Positions 34,951 to 42,548 of a DNA stretch of 64,000 bases are shown piece by piece. Source of the DNA: Ruixingdingia sedimenti. GTDB taxonomy: Bacteria > Pseudomonadota > Alphaproteobacteria > Rhodobacterales > Rhodobacteraceae. Every line of letters starts with the position of its first letter. Within the stretch, counting starts at the first letter, position 1. The notes beneath the pieces were generated by a model, which was not told the DNA's origin, made no database searches, and was given only the letters and a program-made list of their open reading frames with translations. The stretch covers positions 5,403 through 69,402 of the forward strand of contig NZ_JAVKPH010000022.1 of the NCBI RefSeq assembly GCF_031432425.1, given 5' to 3'. The translations under genes and the position numbers were made by a program.

Positions 34951-36906
34951 ATGTCCGCCGCAACCGCCGTCGTCACCATCGCCCGCGAGGGCGATATCGC
35001 CGTCGTCACCGTGGACAACCCGCCGGTGAACGCCCTGGGGCAGGCGCTGCGTCAGGGGCTGTGGGATGCGGTGGCCGCGCTCGACGCCGATCCGGCGGTG
35101 CGGGCGGTGGTGCTGGTCTGCGCCGGGCGCACCTTCATCGCCGGGGCCGATGTGACCGAATTCGGCACGCCGCCGCAGCGGCCCTACCTGCCCGATCTGG
35201 TGGACCGGATCGAGGGCGCGGCGAAGCCATGGGTCGCGGCCATCCACGGATCGGCCCTCGGCGGCGGGTTCGAGGTGGCGATGGGCTGCCGTTTCCGCGT
35301 GGCGCTGGATACGGCCGCGATCGGCCTGCCCGAGGTGACATTGGGCGTCGTGCCGGGCGCATCCGGCACCGTGCGCACGCCCCGCCTTGCCGGGGTTGCG
35401 GCGGCGGTGGATCTTGTGACCACGGGCCGCCCGGTGAAGGCCGGCAAGGCGCAGGCCATGGGGCTTGTCGATGCCGTGGTGACGGGCGACCTGCGGGCGG
35501 GGGCCGCGGATTTCGCCCGCGCGGCGCTGGCGAAACCGCTGCCCCCGCCGGTATCGCAGCGCGCCGTCACGCCGGTGGCGCCCGCCTTCTGGGCCGAACA
35601 GGAAGCCGCCATCGCGAAACGCGCGCGTGGCGAGGCCGCGCCCCTGCGCGCGCTGGCCTGCCTGCGCAAGGCCGCCGAGGCGCCCTTTGCCGAGGCCATG
35701 GCCTTCGAACGCGAGACTTTCCTTGACCTGCGCGCCTCGGAACAGGCGGCGGCGCTGCGGCATGTGTTCTTTGCCGAACGCGCCGCGCCCCGGCCCGCGC
35801 ATCTGAAGGATGTGGCCCCCCTGCCGCTGCGCCGCGCCGGGGTGGTCGGCGGCGGCACCATGGGCGCGGGGATTGCGGCGGCGCTGCGCGACGCGGGTCT
35901 GCCGGTGGTGCTGATCGAACGCGATGCGGCGGCGGTGGATCGCGGCCTTGCCAACCTGCGCGCGATCTTCGACGGCGGGGTAAAACGCGGCCGGTTGACC
36001 GAGGCGCAGGCCGCGGCGCGGATGGCGGGCGTCACCGCCAGCACCGACTACGCCGCGTTGGCCGATGCCGATCTGGTGATCGAGGCGGTGTTCGAGGAGA
36101 TCGGCGTGAAACGCGCCGTCTTTGCCGAACTGGGCCGGGTCTGCCGCCCCGACGCGGTGCTGGCCACCAACACCTCTTATCTGGACCCGCAGGCGATCGC
36201 CGGGGGGCTGACGAACCCCGGCCGCTTCATCGGGCTGCATTTCTTCAGCCCCGCCAATGTGATGAAACTGCTGGAAATCGTGCCGACTCCCGGCACCGCG
36301 CCCGAAACGCTCGCCACCGGCTTTGCCCTTGCCCGCGCCCTGGGCAAGATCCCGGTGCAGGCGGGCATCTGCGAGGGGTTCATCGGCAACCGCATCCTGA
36401 AACGCTATCGCGCGGCGGCCGAGGCGCTGGTCCGCCAAGGTGTCGCGATTGCCGAGATCGACGCCGCCATGCGCGGCTACGGCTTCGCCATGGGGCCGTT
36501 CGAGGCGCAGGATCTGGGCGGGCTCGACATCGCCTTCCTGCAACGCGAGGGCGCGCGGGCGGCGGGGCAGGGCGTGCCCGAAACGCTTGGCGACATCCTC
36601 GTGCGCGCGGGCCGCAAGGGGCAGAAGACCGGCGGCGGCTGGTACGACTATGCCCCGGGCGACCGCAGGCCGCAGCCCTCGGCCACGGTGGCCGGGTTGC
36701 TGGCCGGGCAGATCGCGCCGGGCGCACCGATGGACCGCGCCGCCATCGCCGGCCGCCTCGTGGCCGAAATGGCGGCAGAGGGGGAGGCGATCCTTGCCGA
36801 GGGCATCGCCCGGCAGCCCGCCGACATCGATCTGGTGAAGATCCACGGCTATGGCTTTCCGCGCTGGCGCGGCGGGCCGATGTTCGCGGCCCGCCGCGCG
36901 GCCTGA
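34951..36906 (+). CDS. Fused enoyl-CoA hydratase / 3-hydroxyacyl-CoA dehydrogenase
   Basis: A 651-residue FadB/FadJ-like bifunctional enzyme. The N-terminal crotonase domain (residues about 1-190) carries HGSALGGGFEVAMGCRFRVA and LPEVTLGVVPG with both catalytic Glu. The NAD-binding dehydrogenase domain starts at about residue 290 (AGVVGGGTMGAGIA) and contains HFFSPANVMKLLEIV; a C-terminal helical repeat ends HGYGFPRWRGGPM. No separate paaF or paaH is present, so this fusion probably does both hydration of 2,3-dehydroadipyl-CoA and oxidation of 3-hydroxyadipyl-CoA (inference from the operon). Confidence 0.88.
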   Translation: MSAATAVVTIAREGDIAVVTVDNPPVNALGQALRQGLWDAVAALDADPAVRAVVLVCAGRTFIAGADVTEFGTPPQRPYLPDLVDRIEGAAKPWVAAIHGSALGGGFEVAMGCRFRVALDTAAIGLPEVTLGVVPGASGTVRTPRLAGVAAAVDLVTTGRPVKAGKAQAMGLVDAVVTGDLRAGAADFARAALAKPLPPPVSQRAVTPVAPAFWAEQEAAIAKRARGEAAPLRALACLRKAAEAPFAEAMAFERETFLDLRASEQAAALRHVFFAERAAPRPAHLKDVAPLPLRRAGVVGGGTMGAGIAAALRDAGLPVVLIERDAAAVDRGLANLRAIFDGGVKRGRLTEAQAAARMAGVTASTDYAALADADLVIEAVFEEIGVKRAVFAELGRVCRPDAVLATNTSYLDPQAIAGGLTNPGRFIGLHFFSPANVMKLLEIVPTPGTAPETLATGFALARALGKIPVQAGICEGFIGNRILKRYRAAAEALVRQGVAIAEIDAAMRGYGFAMGPFEAQDLGGLDIAFLQREGARAAGQGVPETLGDILVRAGRKGQKTGGGWYDYAPGDRRPQPSATVAGLLAGQIAPGAPMDRAAIAGRLVAEMAAEGEAILAEGIARQPADIDLVKIHGYGFPRWRGGPMFAARRAA

Positions 36907-36923
36907 ACGGGGCAGGGCGGGCC

Positions 36924-36944
36924 GGTAGCGGCCGCCCGGCTACC
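36924..36944. other. Hairpin between convergent genes
   Basis: GGTAGC, nine-base loop, GCTACC between the fused beta-oxidation gene and the convergent histidine kinase gene, whose stop codon lies in the right arm. There is no T-run, so it is at best a weak bidirectional terminator. Confidence 0.3.
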
Positions 36945-38268
36945 GCCGCGGCAGGTCCAGCGTCGCGCAGAAGCCGGGGTTCAGGTTGGCCAGCCGCAGA
37001 TCCCCGCCGGCGGCATCCATGATGTCCTGCGCCAGCGCAAGGCCAAGCCCCGTCCCGCCCGCATCCAGCCGCACCCCGCGCCGCGCCACCGCGTCGATCA
37101 GATCCTCGGGCACGCCGGGGCCGTCGTCCTCTATCGCCAGCCGGACCCGCGCGCCCTCTGCCCCGGCGCGGAAACGGACCCGCGTCCGCGCATGGCGCAT
37201 GGCGTTTTCGGCCAGGCTGCCCACGGCCTCTGTCAGGTCGTGGGGGTCGATGGCCGCCATCAGGTCGCCGGGCACCTCGATCTCTATCGCGATTGCGTCG
37301 CCCCGGGCGGTGCGGCGCAGGACGGCGGCGATCTTGCCGACCACCGCGGCGATCCCCGCCGTGCCCTCGGCGCCGATCCGGGCGCGGCCCAGTTCGCGGT
37401 CGAGCTGGCCGCCGATCGCGCCCACGATGTCCTCGATTGCGCCCGCGGCCTCTGCCTCGCCCCGCGCACGCAGGCCCGCCGTCACCCCCAGCAGGGCCTG
37501 CATCGGGGTTTTCAGCGTATGGGCCAGATCGGCGGCGCGGTTGCGGGCGCGGGCGACGCGGCGGTCGCGGTCGTCCAGCAGGCGGTCGATGGCGACGGCC
37601 AGCGCGCGCACCTCGCGCGGCATGTCGCGGCCCAGCCGGTCGCGCCGCCCGCTTTCCAGCGCCTCGATGTCGCGGCCGATGCGGGCGAAGGTCCGCAGCC
37701 CGATGGCCACCTGCGCGATGGAGGCGAGGATCAGGAACAGGCCGAGCGCCACCAGAAACGGCAGCACGTCGCGCACGAAAAGCCCGCGCGCCTCGTCGAA
37801 CCGCGCGAGGCTGGTGGCGACGGTGATCCTGACCGGCGCATCCCCCGGGCCGACCAGAACCACGCGGTCGAGGATGAGCAGCTGTTGCCCGTCCGGGCCG
37901 GGGGCCGGCACGATCCTGACCGCCGCGCCCTGCGGCGGGGTTTCGGGAATGTCGAGGATCTGGTCCCAGAGCGAGCGCGACCGCCATGTCCGCCCGCCCA
38001 TCCCGATCTGCCAGTACTGGCCCGAATAGGGCTGCCGATAGCTGGGATCGCCGCCCGCGGTTTCCGGCGGGGCGGCGGGGGGCGCGCCGCTGGTGAAGCC
38101 CGCGATCAGCACATTGGCGCGCGTTTCCAGTTCCTGCGTGGCCAGCCGGATCGCCTGGCGTTCGAACAGAAGCGTCAGCCCGAGCGCCGCCAGCGCCAGC
38201 ACCGGCACGATGGCCGCCAGCGCCGCCAGCATCAGCCGCAGGCGGATCGAACTGCCGCCCTCCCTCAC
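36940..38268 (-). CDS. Sensor histidine kinase
   Basis: A 442-residue membrane sensor kinase of the PhoQ/EnvZ-like class. Membrane segments lie near residues 9-34 and 165-190 and flank a periplasmic sensor of about 130 residues. A HAMP-like linker is followed by the phosphoacceptor His in DLAHTLKTPMQALL, then N box LAENAMRHA, G1 DDGPGVPED and G2 GTGLGLALAQDI. The GTG start overlaps the response-regulator stop by three bases (GTGA), indicating coupled translation. The stimulus is not evident. The linked PepSY proteins and direct repeats suggest these are its targets. Confidence 0.88.
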   Translation of the reverse strand: MREGGSSIRLRLMLAALAAIVPVLALAALGLTLLFERQAIRLATQELETRANVLIAGFTSGAPPAAPPETAGGDPSYRQPYSGQYWQIGMGGRTWRSRSLWDQILDIPETPPQGAAVRIVPAPGPDGQQLLILDRVVLVGPGDAPVRITVATSLARFDEARGLFVRDVLPFLVALGLFLILASIAQVAIGLRTFARIGRDIEALESGRRDRLGRDMPREVRALAVAIDRLLDDRDRRVARARNRAADLAHTLKTPMQALLGVTAGLRARGEAEAAGAIEDIVGAIGGQLDRELGRARIGAEGTAGIAAVVGKIAAVLRRTARGDAIAIEIEVPGDLMAAIDPHDLTEAVGSLAENAMRHARTRVRFRAGAEGARVRLAIEDDGPGVPEDLIDAVARRGVRLDAGGTGLGLALAQDIMDAAGGDLRLANLNPGFCATLDLPRR

Positions 38269-38927
38269 CGCGCGCAGTCCAGATAATAGCCGAAGCCGCG
38301 CCGCGTGCCGATGATGCCGGGGCCGGTCTTGCGCCGCAGCCGGGCGATCACCGCCTCCAGCGCGTTGGCCTCGCGCGCGTCCTCGTCGCCGTAGAGATGT
38401 TCCAGCAGTTCGGTGGGCGTCACCACCCGGTCGCCCGCATGGGCCAGATAGACCAGCACCCGCAGTTCCAGCGGCGTCAGGTTCAGCATCCGCCCGTCCA
38501 CCGAGGCGACCTGCCGGTTGAGGTCGAGCACCAGCCGGTCCAGCGTCTGCACCGGGTTGATCCGGCCCGAGGCGCGCCGGATCAGCGCCCGGGCGCGGGC
38601 GACCAGTTCCTCCATGCGGAAGGGCTTGGGCAGGTAGTCGTCGGCGCCGGCGTCGATGCCCTCGACCCGCTCGTTCCAGCTGCCCCGCGCGGTCAGGATC
38701 AGAACCGGCATGGCCCGCCCCTCGGCGCGCCAGCGTTTCAGCACGCTCAGCCCGTCCAGCCGCGGCAGGCCGAGGTCGAGGATCACGAGGTCGTAATCCT
38801 CGGTGCCGCCGCGGAACCACGCGGCCTCGCCGTCCGCCACCTGTTCGGTGCGGAACCCCGCGCGGGTCAGCGCGCCGGCCAGATCGGCGGCGATGCGGGG
38901 GTCGTCCTCGACGATCAGGCAGCGCAT
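38265..38927 (-). CDS. OmpR-family response regulator
   Basis: A 220-residue regulator. The receiver domain has acidic residues in VEDDPRIA, the phosphoacceptor Asp in LVILDLGLPRLDG (about residue 51) and Lys in YLPKPF. The C-terminal winged helix (about 125-218) ends GRGFGYYLDCAR-like. It forms an operon with the kinase gene. Phased 11-bp repeats at 39328-39367, between the divergent PepSY genes, fit tandem binding by this class. Confidence 0.92.
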   Translation of the reverse strand: MRCLIVEDDPRIAADLAGALTRAGFRTEQVADGEAAWFRGGTEDYDLVILDLGLPRLDGLSVLKRWRAEGRAMPVLILTARGSWNERVEGIDAGADDYLPKPFRMEELVARARALIRRASGRINPVQTLDRLVLDLNRQVASVDGRMLNLTPLELRVLVYLAHAGDRVVTPTELLEHLYGDEDAREANALEAVIARLRRKTGPGIIGTRRGFGYYLDCAR

Positions 38928-38948
38928 CGCGCCCCCGCCCTGCGGCGA

Positions 38949-39305
38949 TCAGTCATCCTCGTCTTCCTCGATCTGCAACAGCCGCCCGGTGGCGGCGTCG
39001 ATCTCGACCTCGAACAGGCGGCCCTCGGGCGAGACGAGATCGAACTCATAGATCAGAACGCCGTCCTCCATCTCAAGCTGCATCTCGATCAATTCGCCCG
39101 CGACATGCTCGCGCAGCACCTTCAGCACCTGGTCCAGCGGCAGGATCTCGCCCCGCAGGACGGCGGCGCGGGCGAAACCGGCGTCGAGCCCGTCCTCGAA
39201 TTCCACCGGCGGCATCGGCGGGGGCGCGTCCTGCGCGGGTGCGGGGCCCGGCAGCGCCGCCGCCGCGCAGGCCAGACAGAAAAGAAGGCGGGCCGGTCGG
39301 ATCAT
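38949..39305 (-). CDS. PepSY domain periplasmic protein
   Basis: A 118-residue exported protein with a signal peptide (cleavage near PAPAQDA, residue 25) and a PepSY domain (ILPLDQVLKVLREHVAGELIEMQLE, then YEFDLVSPEGRLFEVEIDAATGRLL). The tail is very acidic (EEDEDD). PepSY domains are thought to inhibit proteases or to act as small periplasmic sensors. It lies 21 bases upstream of the response regulator, probably same transcript. Confidence 0.85.
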   Translation of the reverse strand: MIRPARLLFCLACAAAALPGPAPAQDAPPPMPPVEFEDGLDAGFARAAVLRGEILPLDQVLKVLREHVAGELIEMQLEMEDGVLIYEFDLVSPEGRLFEVEIDAATGRLLQIEEDEDD

Positions 39306-39327
39306 GGGCGAGCGGTATCACGGCGGC

Positions 39328-39367
39328 GCTGACATTTCGCTGACAAATGCCGTCAGGCCGCTGTCAG
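39328..39367. promoter_or_regulatory. Phased direct repeats, candidate response-regulator box
   Basis: Four half-sites with exact 11-base spacing in the gap between the divergent PepSY genes: TGAC at 39330 and 39341, then the complement GTCA at 39352 and 39363. The first pair sits in GCTGACA repeats, the second in GC(C/T)GTCAG. Eleven-base periodicity is the usual binding pattern of OmpR/PhoB-family regulators. Confidence 0.6.
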
Positions 39368-39414
39368 GGCCGGGATGCGACAAGGGCGCACCGCATTTGG
39401 AAGGAGTATCGACC

Positions 39415-39663
39415 ATGATCCGTATCCTGCCCGTCAGCCTGACGCTGATCTGCCTCGCCTCGCCGCTGCTGGCCCAGCAAAAGCCGGTCCGCCCCCTGTC
39501 GGCCACGGTGCTCGATTTCGAAAGCCGCGGCTATGTCGTGCGCAGCGCCGAGGACGACGGGCGCACCCATGACATCGAGGCGATCACGCCCCAGGGCGCC
39601 CGGATCGAGGCCATCGTCGAGGCCGCCACCGGCGAGGTGCTCAGCGAACGCGCGGACGACTGA
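39415..39663 (+). CDS. Small PepSY domain protein
   Basis: An 82-residue exported protein. The signal peptide is MIRILPVSLTLICLASPLLA (cleavage near residue 20), and a single PepSY-like unit follows (DFESRGYVVRSAEDDGRTHD, then GARIEAIVEAATGEVLSE). AAGGAG precedes the ATG at 39415. Divergent from the other PepSY gene across the phased repeats, and 31 bases before the lipoprotein gene. Confidence 0.8.
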   Translation: MIRILPVSLTLICLASPLLAQQKPVRPLSATVLDFESRGYVVRSAEDDGRTHDIEAITPQGARIEAIVEAATGEVLSERADD

Positions 39664-39694
39664 ACCCCCGATGCCCTGCAAGGAAAGACCCCAG

Positions 39695-40261
39695 ATGACC
39701 GTTTTCAAACCCCTCATCGTCCTGGTTTCCGTCACCGCGCTGTCCGCCTGCATGGGCGGCGGTTCCGACAATCCGGCGGCGGAATATGCCGCGGATTCCG
39801 CGCGCGGGGCGGGGCTCGTCACCCTCACCGACGGGCTGGACCCGACCCCGGCGGGGGCGATGCCCGCGCAGGGTTGGGCCGAATACGACGGGATCGTCGG
39901 CATGGCCTTCGGCGCCGCCCCCGAATCGCTGGCGGCGGCGGACATGATCGGGGAACTGGATCTGCGCGCCGATTTCGCCCGCGGCACGATCAGCGGCGAA
40001 CTGGACGACTTCAACACCAGCGACGGCCGCGAAGTGTACGGCGCGCTGCGGCTGAGCGGCGGGCAGATCGCCGGATCGGGTTTCAGCGCCAATATCGACG
40101 GCCGCCTTACCGGGCCGGCGTCGGCGCCCGGCACGGTCAGCGGCACGATCGGCGGCGATTTCCTCGGCGCCGGGGCCGATGCGCTGGCCGGCACCGGCAC
40201 GGCGACCAGCACGGCGGGCGGGCTCGGCGTGGTCTTCCGGGGGGTCCGTGACCGGGACTGA
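39695..40261 (+). CDS. TbpB-like beta-barrel lipoprotein
   Basis: A 188-residue lipoprotein. The signal peptide ends in a lipobox LSAC (Cys near residue 19). The mature part is rich in short Gly-flanked beta strands (GTISGELDDF, GRLTGPASAPGTVSGTIGGD) and ends in the GVVFRGVRD motif of transferrin-binding-protein-B-like barrels. AAGGAAAG precedes the ATG at 39695. It overlaps by 14 bases a gene for a possible outer-membrane barrel, as surface lipoproteins often pair with their exporter. Ligand unknown. Confidence 0.7.
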   Translation: MTVFKPLIVLVSVTALSACMGGGSDNPAAEYAADSARGAGLVTLTDGLDPTPAGAMPAQGWAEYDGIVGMAFGAAPESLAAADMIGELDLRADFARGTISGELDDFNTSDGREVYGALRLSGGQIAGSGFSANIDGRLTGPASAPGTVSGTIGGDFLGAGADALAGTGTATSTAGGLGVVFRGVRDRD

Positions 40262-41324
40262 CCTGCGCCGCCGTCTGGCGGGGCTTGCGCTGGCGCTGTG
40301 GCTGCCCTTGGCGGCGCAGGGTCAGGACGCGGGCCTCGCGCTGGACGAGGGGTTGCCCGACCTTGCGCTTTTCACGCTCGGCCAGGCCGGGGGGCAGGTG
40401 TCGCCCCTCGGCCATGCGCTGTTGCGCGAACAGGGTTTCCTGCACGACCCGGCCGCCCGCGGCAGGGTGCGGGCGCTGTCGCGGGGCCAGTCGCTGGTGC
40501 CGGTGCTGCGCCATGCGGCCAATGTGAACGACGGCATTCCCGCGGACAGTTTCACCATCGGCGGGCTGGAATTCACCGTCAGCGCGGCGGCGCGGGCGAA
40601 GGATGCCGTGCTGATGGGGCTGCGCCATACGCGCTGGCGGACCTTCACCTATGCGCCCGGCGCGCGGCTGACGGTGGCGGGCAGCCTGACGGCCGAGGCG
40701 GAGCCCGCCCATGGGTTCCACCGGCTGGACCTGTCGTTGCGCGCCTGCGCCGAACAGCCCGCCGCGCGCTGGACCTGGATCGACGCCTGCATCCAGACCC
40801 GGTGGGAAAACGACAGCCTCGCCATCAGCCGGGGCGCGACCGCGACGCTCGGCCCCCGCATGGTCTTTGCCAGCCGGTTCGGCCACCATCGGCTGACCCT
40901 CTCGCCGGGGCGGGAGGCCATCGACGGCGGCCAGCGAACGGTGATCCAGATCTCGTTGGCCACGCTGACGGCGGGCAAGGGCCTGTGGACCCTGCATGCG
41001 ATGCGGGGCGGGGCCGTGGCCGGGCGGAACACCGTGCTGCACGCCTTCGGGATCGGCTGGGCCGGGCAGGTCGCGGGGCGGCGCATCGGCCTTTCGGCCA
41101 GCCGCGAGGCGACCGGCGGCGGCGCCTTCTTCGGCATCCCGCGCGAGGACCGGGTGACGCGGCTGCGGCTGACCCTGCCCTTGGGCAGGGTGGAAATCGG
41201 CGGCTACGCCGAAAGGCGCCGGTCCTCGGTCGCCGCCTACGAGGGCACGGATCTGGGCGTGACCCTCGGCTTTCGCATGGATCTTCTGGCCGGGCGCCGC
41301 GCCGCCCGGCGGCCGGCGCTCTGA
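40248..41324 (+). CDS. Predicted outer-membrane beta-barrel protein, possibly Slam-like
   Basis: A 358-residue protein with a signal peptide (LAGLALALWLPLAAQGQ). The rest has many alternating short strands with aromatic girdle residues (WRTFTYAPGARLTVAGSLTA, ARWTWIDACIQTRWE, FASRFGHHRLTLS), as in an outer-membrane barrel. The GTG start at 40248 overlaps the TbpB-like lipoprotein gene. Surface-lipoprotein assembly modulators (Slam) are adjacent to TbpB-type genes and have a C-terminal 14-strand barrel, so a reduced Slam lacking the N-terminal TPR domain is a reasonable guess. There is no terminal aromatic residue, which is atypical. Confidence 0.5.
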   Translation: MTGTDLRRRLAGLALALWLPLAAQGQDAGLALDEGLPDLALFTLGQAGGQVSPLGHALLREQGFLHDPAARGRVRALSRGQSLVPVLRHAANVNDGIPADSFTIGGLEFTVSAAARAKDAVLMGLRHTRWRTFTYAPGARLTVAGSLTAEAEPAHGFHRLDLSLRACAEQPAARWTWIDACIQTRWENDSLAISRGATATLGPRMVFASRFGHHRLTLSPGREAIDGGQRTVIQISLATLTAGKGLWTLHAMRGGAVAGRNTVLHAFGIGWAGQVAGRRIGLSASREATGGGAFFGIPREDRVTRLRLTLPLGRVEIGGYAERRRSSVAAYEGTDLGVTLGFRMDLLAGRRAARRPAL

Positions 41325-41376
41325 CCCTTTTTTCCGCGCATCCGCCCGGCCCGCCCCGGGCGGGGTCAGATTCCTG

Positions 41377-41404
41377 TTGACTCATGTCCGATTGGCGGTA
41401 GATT
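41377..41404 (+). promoter_or_regulatory. Candidate promoter of the 17-gene catabolic operon
   Basis: TTGACT, 16 bases, then TAGATT, in the 122-base gap upstream of the operon. The local drop in GC and the operator-like palindrome just downstream support it. Confidence 0.55.
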
Positions 41405-41409
41405 AAATA

Positions 41410-41424
41410 TGAACAGAACGTTCA
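41410..41424. promoter_or_regulatory. Operator-like palindrome at the operon start
   Basis: TGAAC-AGAAC-GTTCA, a perfect 5-base-arm palindrome with an inner GAACGTTC, located where the transcription start should fall. No regulator gene lies next to it. The IclR or XRE regulator at the far end of the operon, or an unlinked TetR-type protein, could bind. Confidence 0.5.
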
Positions 41425-41446
41425 ATAAAGAACACACAGGGGGGCG

Positions 41447-41755
41447 ATGGGAATGGATGCTTTCAAGGACAGGCTTTCCGAGCGTGCGCGCGACACCAGC
41501 CGCCCGGCGCTTGCCCATCAATGCCGCGGGCGCGCGCTTCATCCCCGCGAATCGGCGCTGGCCGAGGCGCTGATGGAGGTCTACCGCACCGGCACGCACG
41601 ATCCTGCCGCCGTGGCCGCCGCGCTGGCCGCGCAAGGGATCGTCGCGCCCCTGTCGGGCCGCACCGACTGGACCGGCGCGCTGCTGGCCGAAGAACTGGC
41701 CGCGATCAACGCCGATCTCGACGCGGCTTACGCCGAGCACGGCTATGGCGCTTGA
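41447..41755 (+). CDS. Small HTH-like protein leading the catabolic operon
   Basis: A 102-residue mostly helical protein. The central part (RESALAEALMEVYRTGTHDPAAVAAALAAQGIVAP) looks like the helix-turn-helix of site-specific recombinases, where a similar small family is known beside aromatic oxygenase genes. No catalytic recombinase domain is present. It overlaps the ABC ATPase gene by 11 bases, so it is truly part of the operon. Its role, regulatory or structural, is unknown. Start at the first of two close ATGs after AGGGGGG. Confidence 0.6.
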   Translation: MGMDAFKDRLSERARDTSRPALAHQCRGRALHPRESALAEALMEVYRTGTHDPAAVAAALAAQGIVAPLSGRTDWTGALLAEELAAINADLDAAYAEHGYGA

Positions 41756-42515
41756 GTTCCGCGGCGTCACCAAGCAGTTCGCCACCAATTCCGGGTGGGA
41801 TCTGACCGCGATCCGCGACGTCACCTTCAAGGTGAACGAGGGGGAATTCGTGTCGGTGGTCGGCCCTTCCGGCTGCGGCAAATCCACGCTCCTGTCGATG
41901 ACCGCGGGGCTTTACCAGCCGACGGCGGGCGAGGTGCTGGTCAGCGAGGAAAGGGTGACGGGGCCCAACGACCATGTGGGCTTCATGCTGCAGAAGGATC
42001 TGCTGCTGCCCTGGCGCAATATCGTGGGCAATGTCGAATTCGGGCTCGAGGCGCGCGGCGTTCCCAAGGGCCCGCGCCGCGAACGGGCGATGAGGGAACT
42101 TCAGCGCTGCCATCTGGCGGGGTTCGAGAACCATTATCCCTACCAGCTGTCGGGCGGCATGCGGCAGCGCGCGGCGCTGGCCCGCACCCTCGCCGTCGAT
42201 CCGGAGATCATCCTGCTGGACGAGCCGTTTTCCGCGCTCGACGCCCAGACCAAGCTGCTGTTGCAGGACAGCTTCGCCACGACCATCGCCGAAAGCGGCA
42301 AGACGACGCTTCTGATCACCCACGACCTCGCCGAGGCGGTGCTGATGTCGGACCGCATCCTGGTGCTGTCAGAGCGGCCCGGCTCGATCATCGCGGAGAT
42401 CAAGGTGGATCTGCCCGACCGCGCCCATCCGCTGCGGCGCCGGGTGATGCCCGAGGTGGGCGAATACGCCGGCCAGATCTTCCGGCACCTGAAACTAGAA
42501 GAAAAAGCCATCTGA
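41745..42515 (+). CDS. ABC transporter ATPase, SsuB/TauB type
   Basis: A 256-residue ATPase of the nitrate/sulfonate/taurine family. Walker A is GPSGCGKSTLL (about residues 40-50), the Q-loop region FMLQKDLLLPWRNIVGN with the characteristic LLPW, signature LSGGMRQRAALARTL, Walker B ILLDEPFSALD and switch THDLAEAV. Together with the next two genes it forms a complete importer for an anionic or aromatic substrate of the operon. Confidence 0.92.
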   Translation: MALEFRGVTKQFATNSGWDLTAIRDVTFKVNEGEFVSVVGPSGCGKSTLLSMTAGLYQPTAGEVLVSEERVTGPNDHVGFMLQKDLLLPWRNIVGNVEFGLEARGVPKGPRRERAMRELQRCHLAGFENHYPYQLSGGMRQRAALARTLAVDPEIILLDEPFSALDAQTKLLLQDSFATTIAESGKTTLLITHDLAEAVLMSDRILVLSERPGSIIAEIKVDLPDRAHPLRRRVMPEVGEYAGQIFRHLKLEEKAI

Positions 42516-42548
42516 CGACAGCCATCCCAACAGGGGGACCACGACGAC

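Noticed and set aside
41335..41372. GC-rich hairpin after the barrel gene as a rho-independent terminator
   Set aside because: The T-run lies before the stem and none follows it, so the polarity is wrong for the plus strand.
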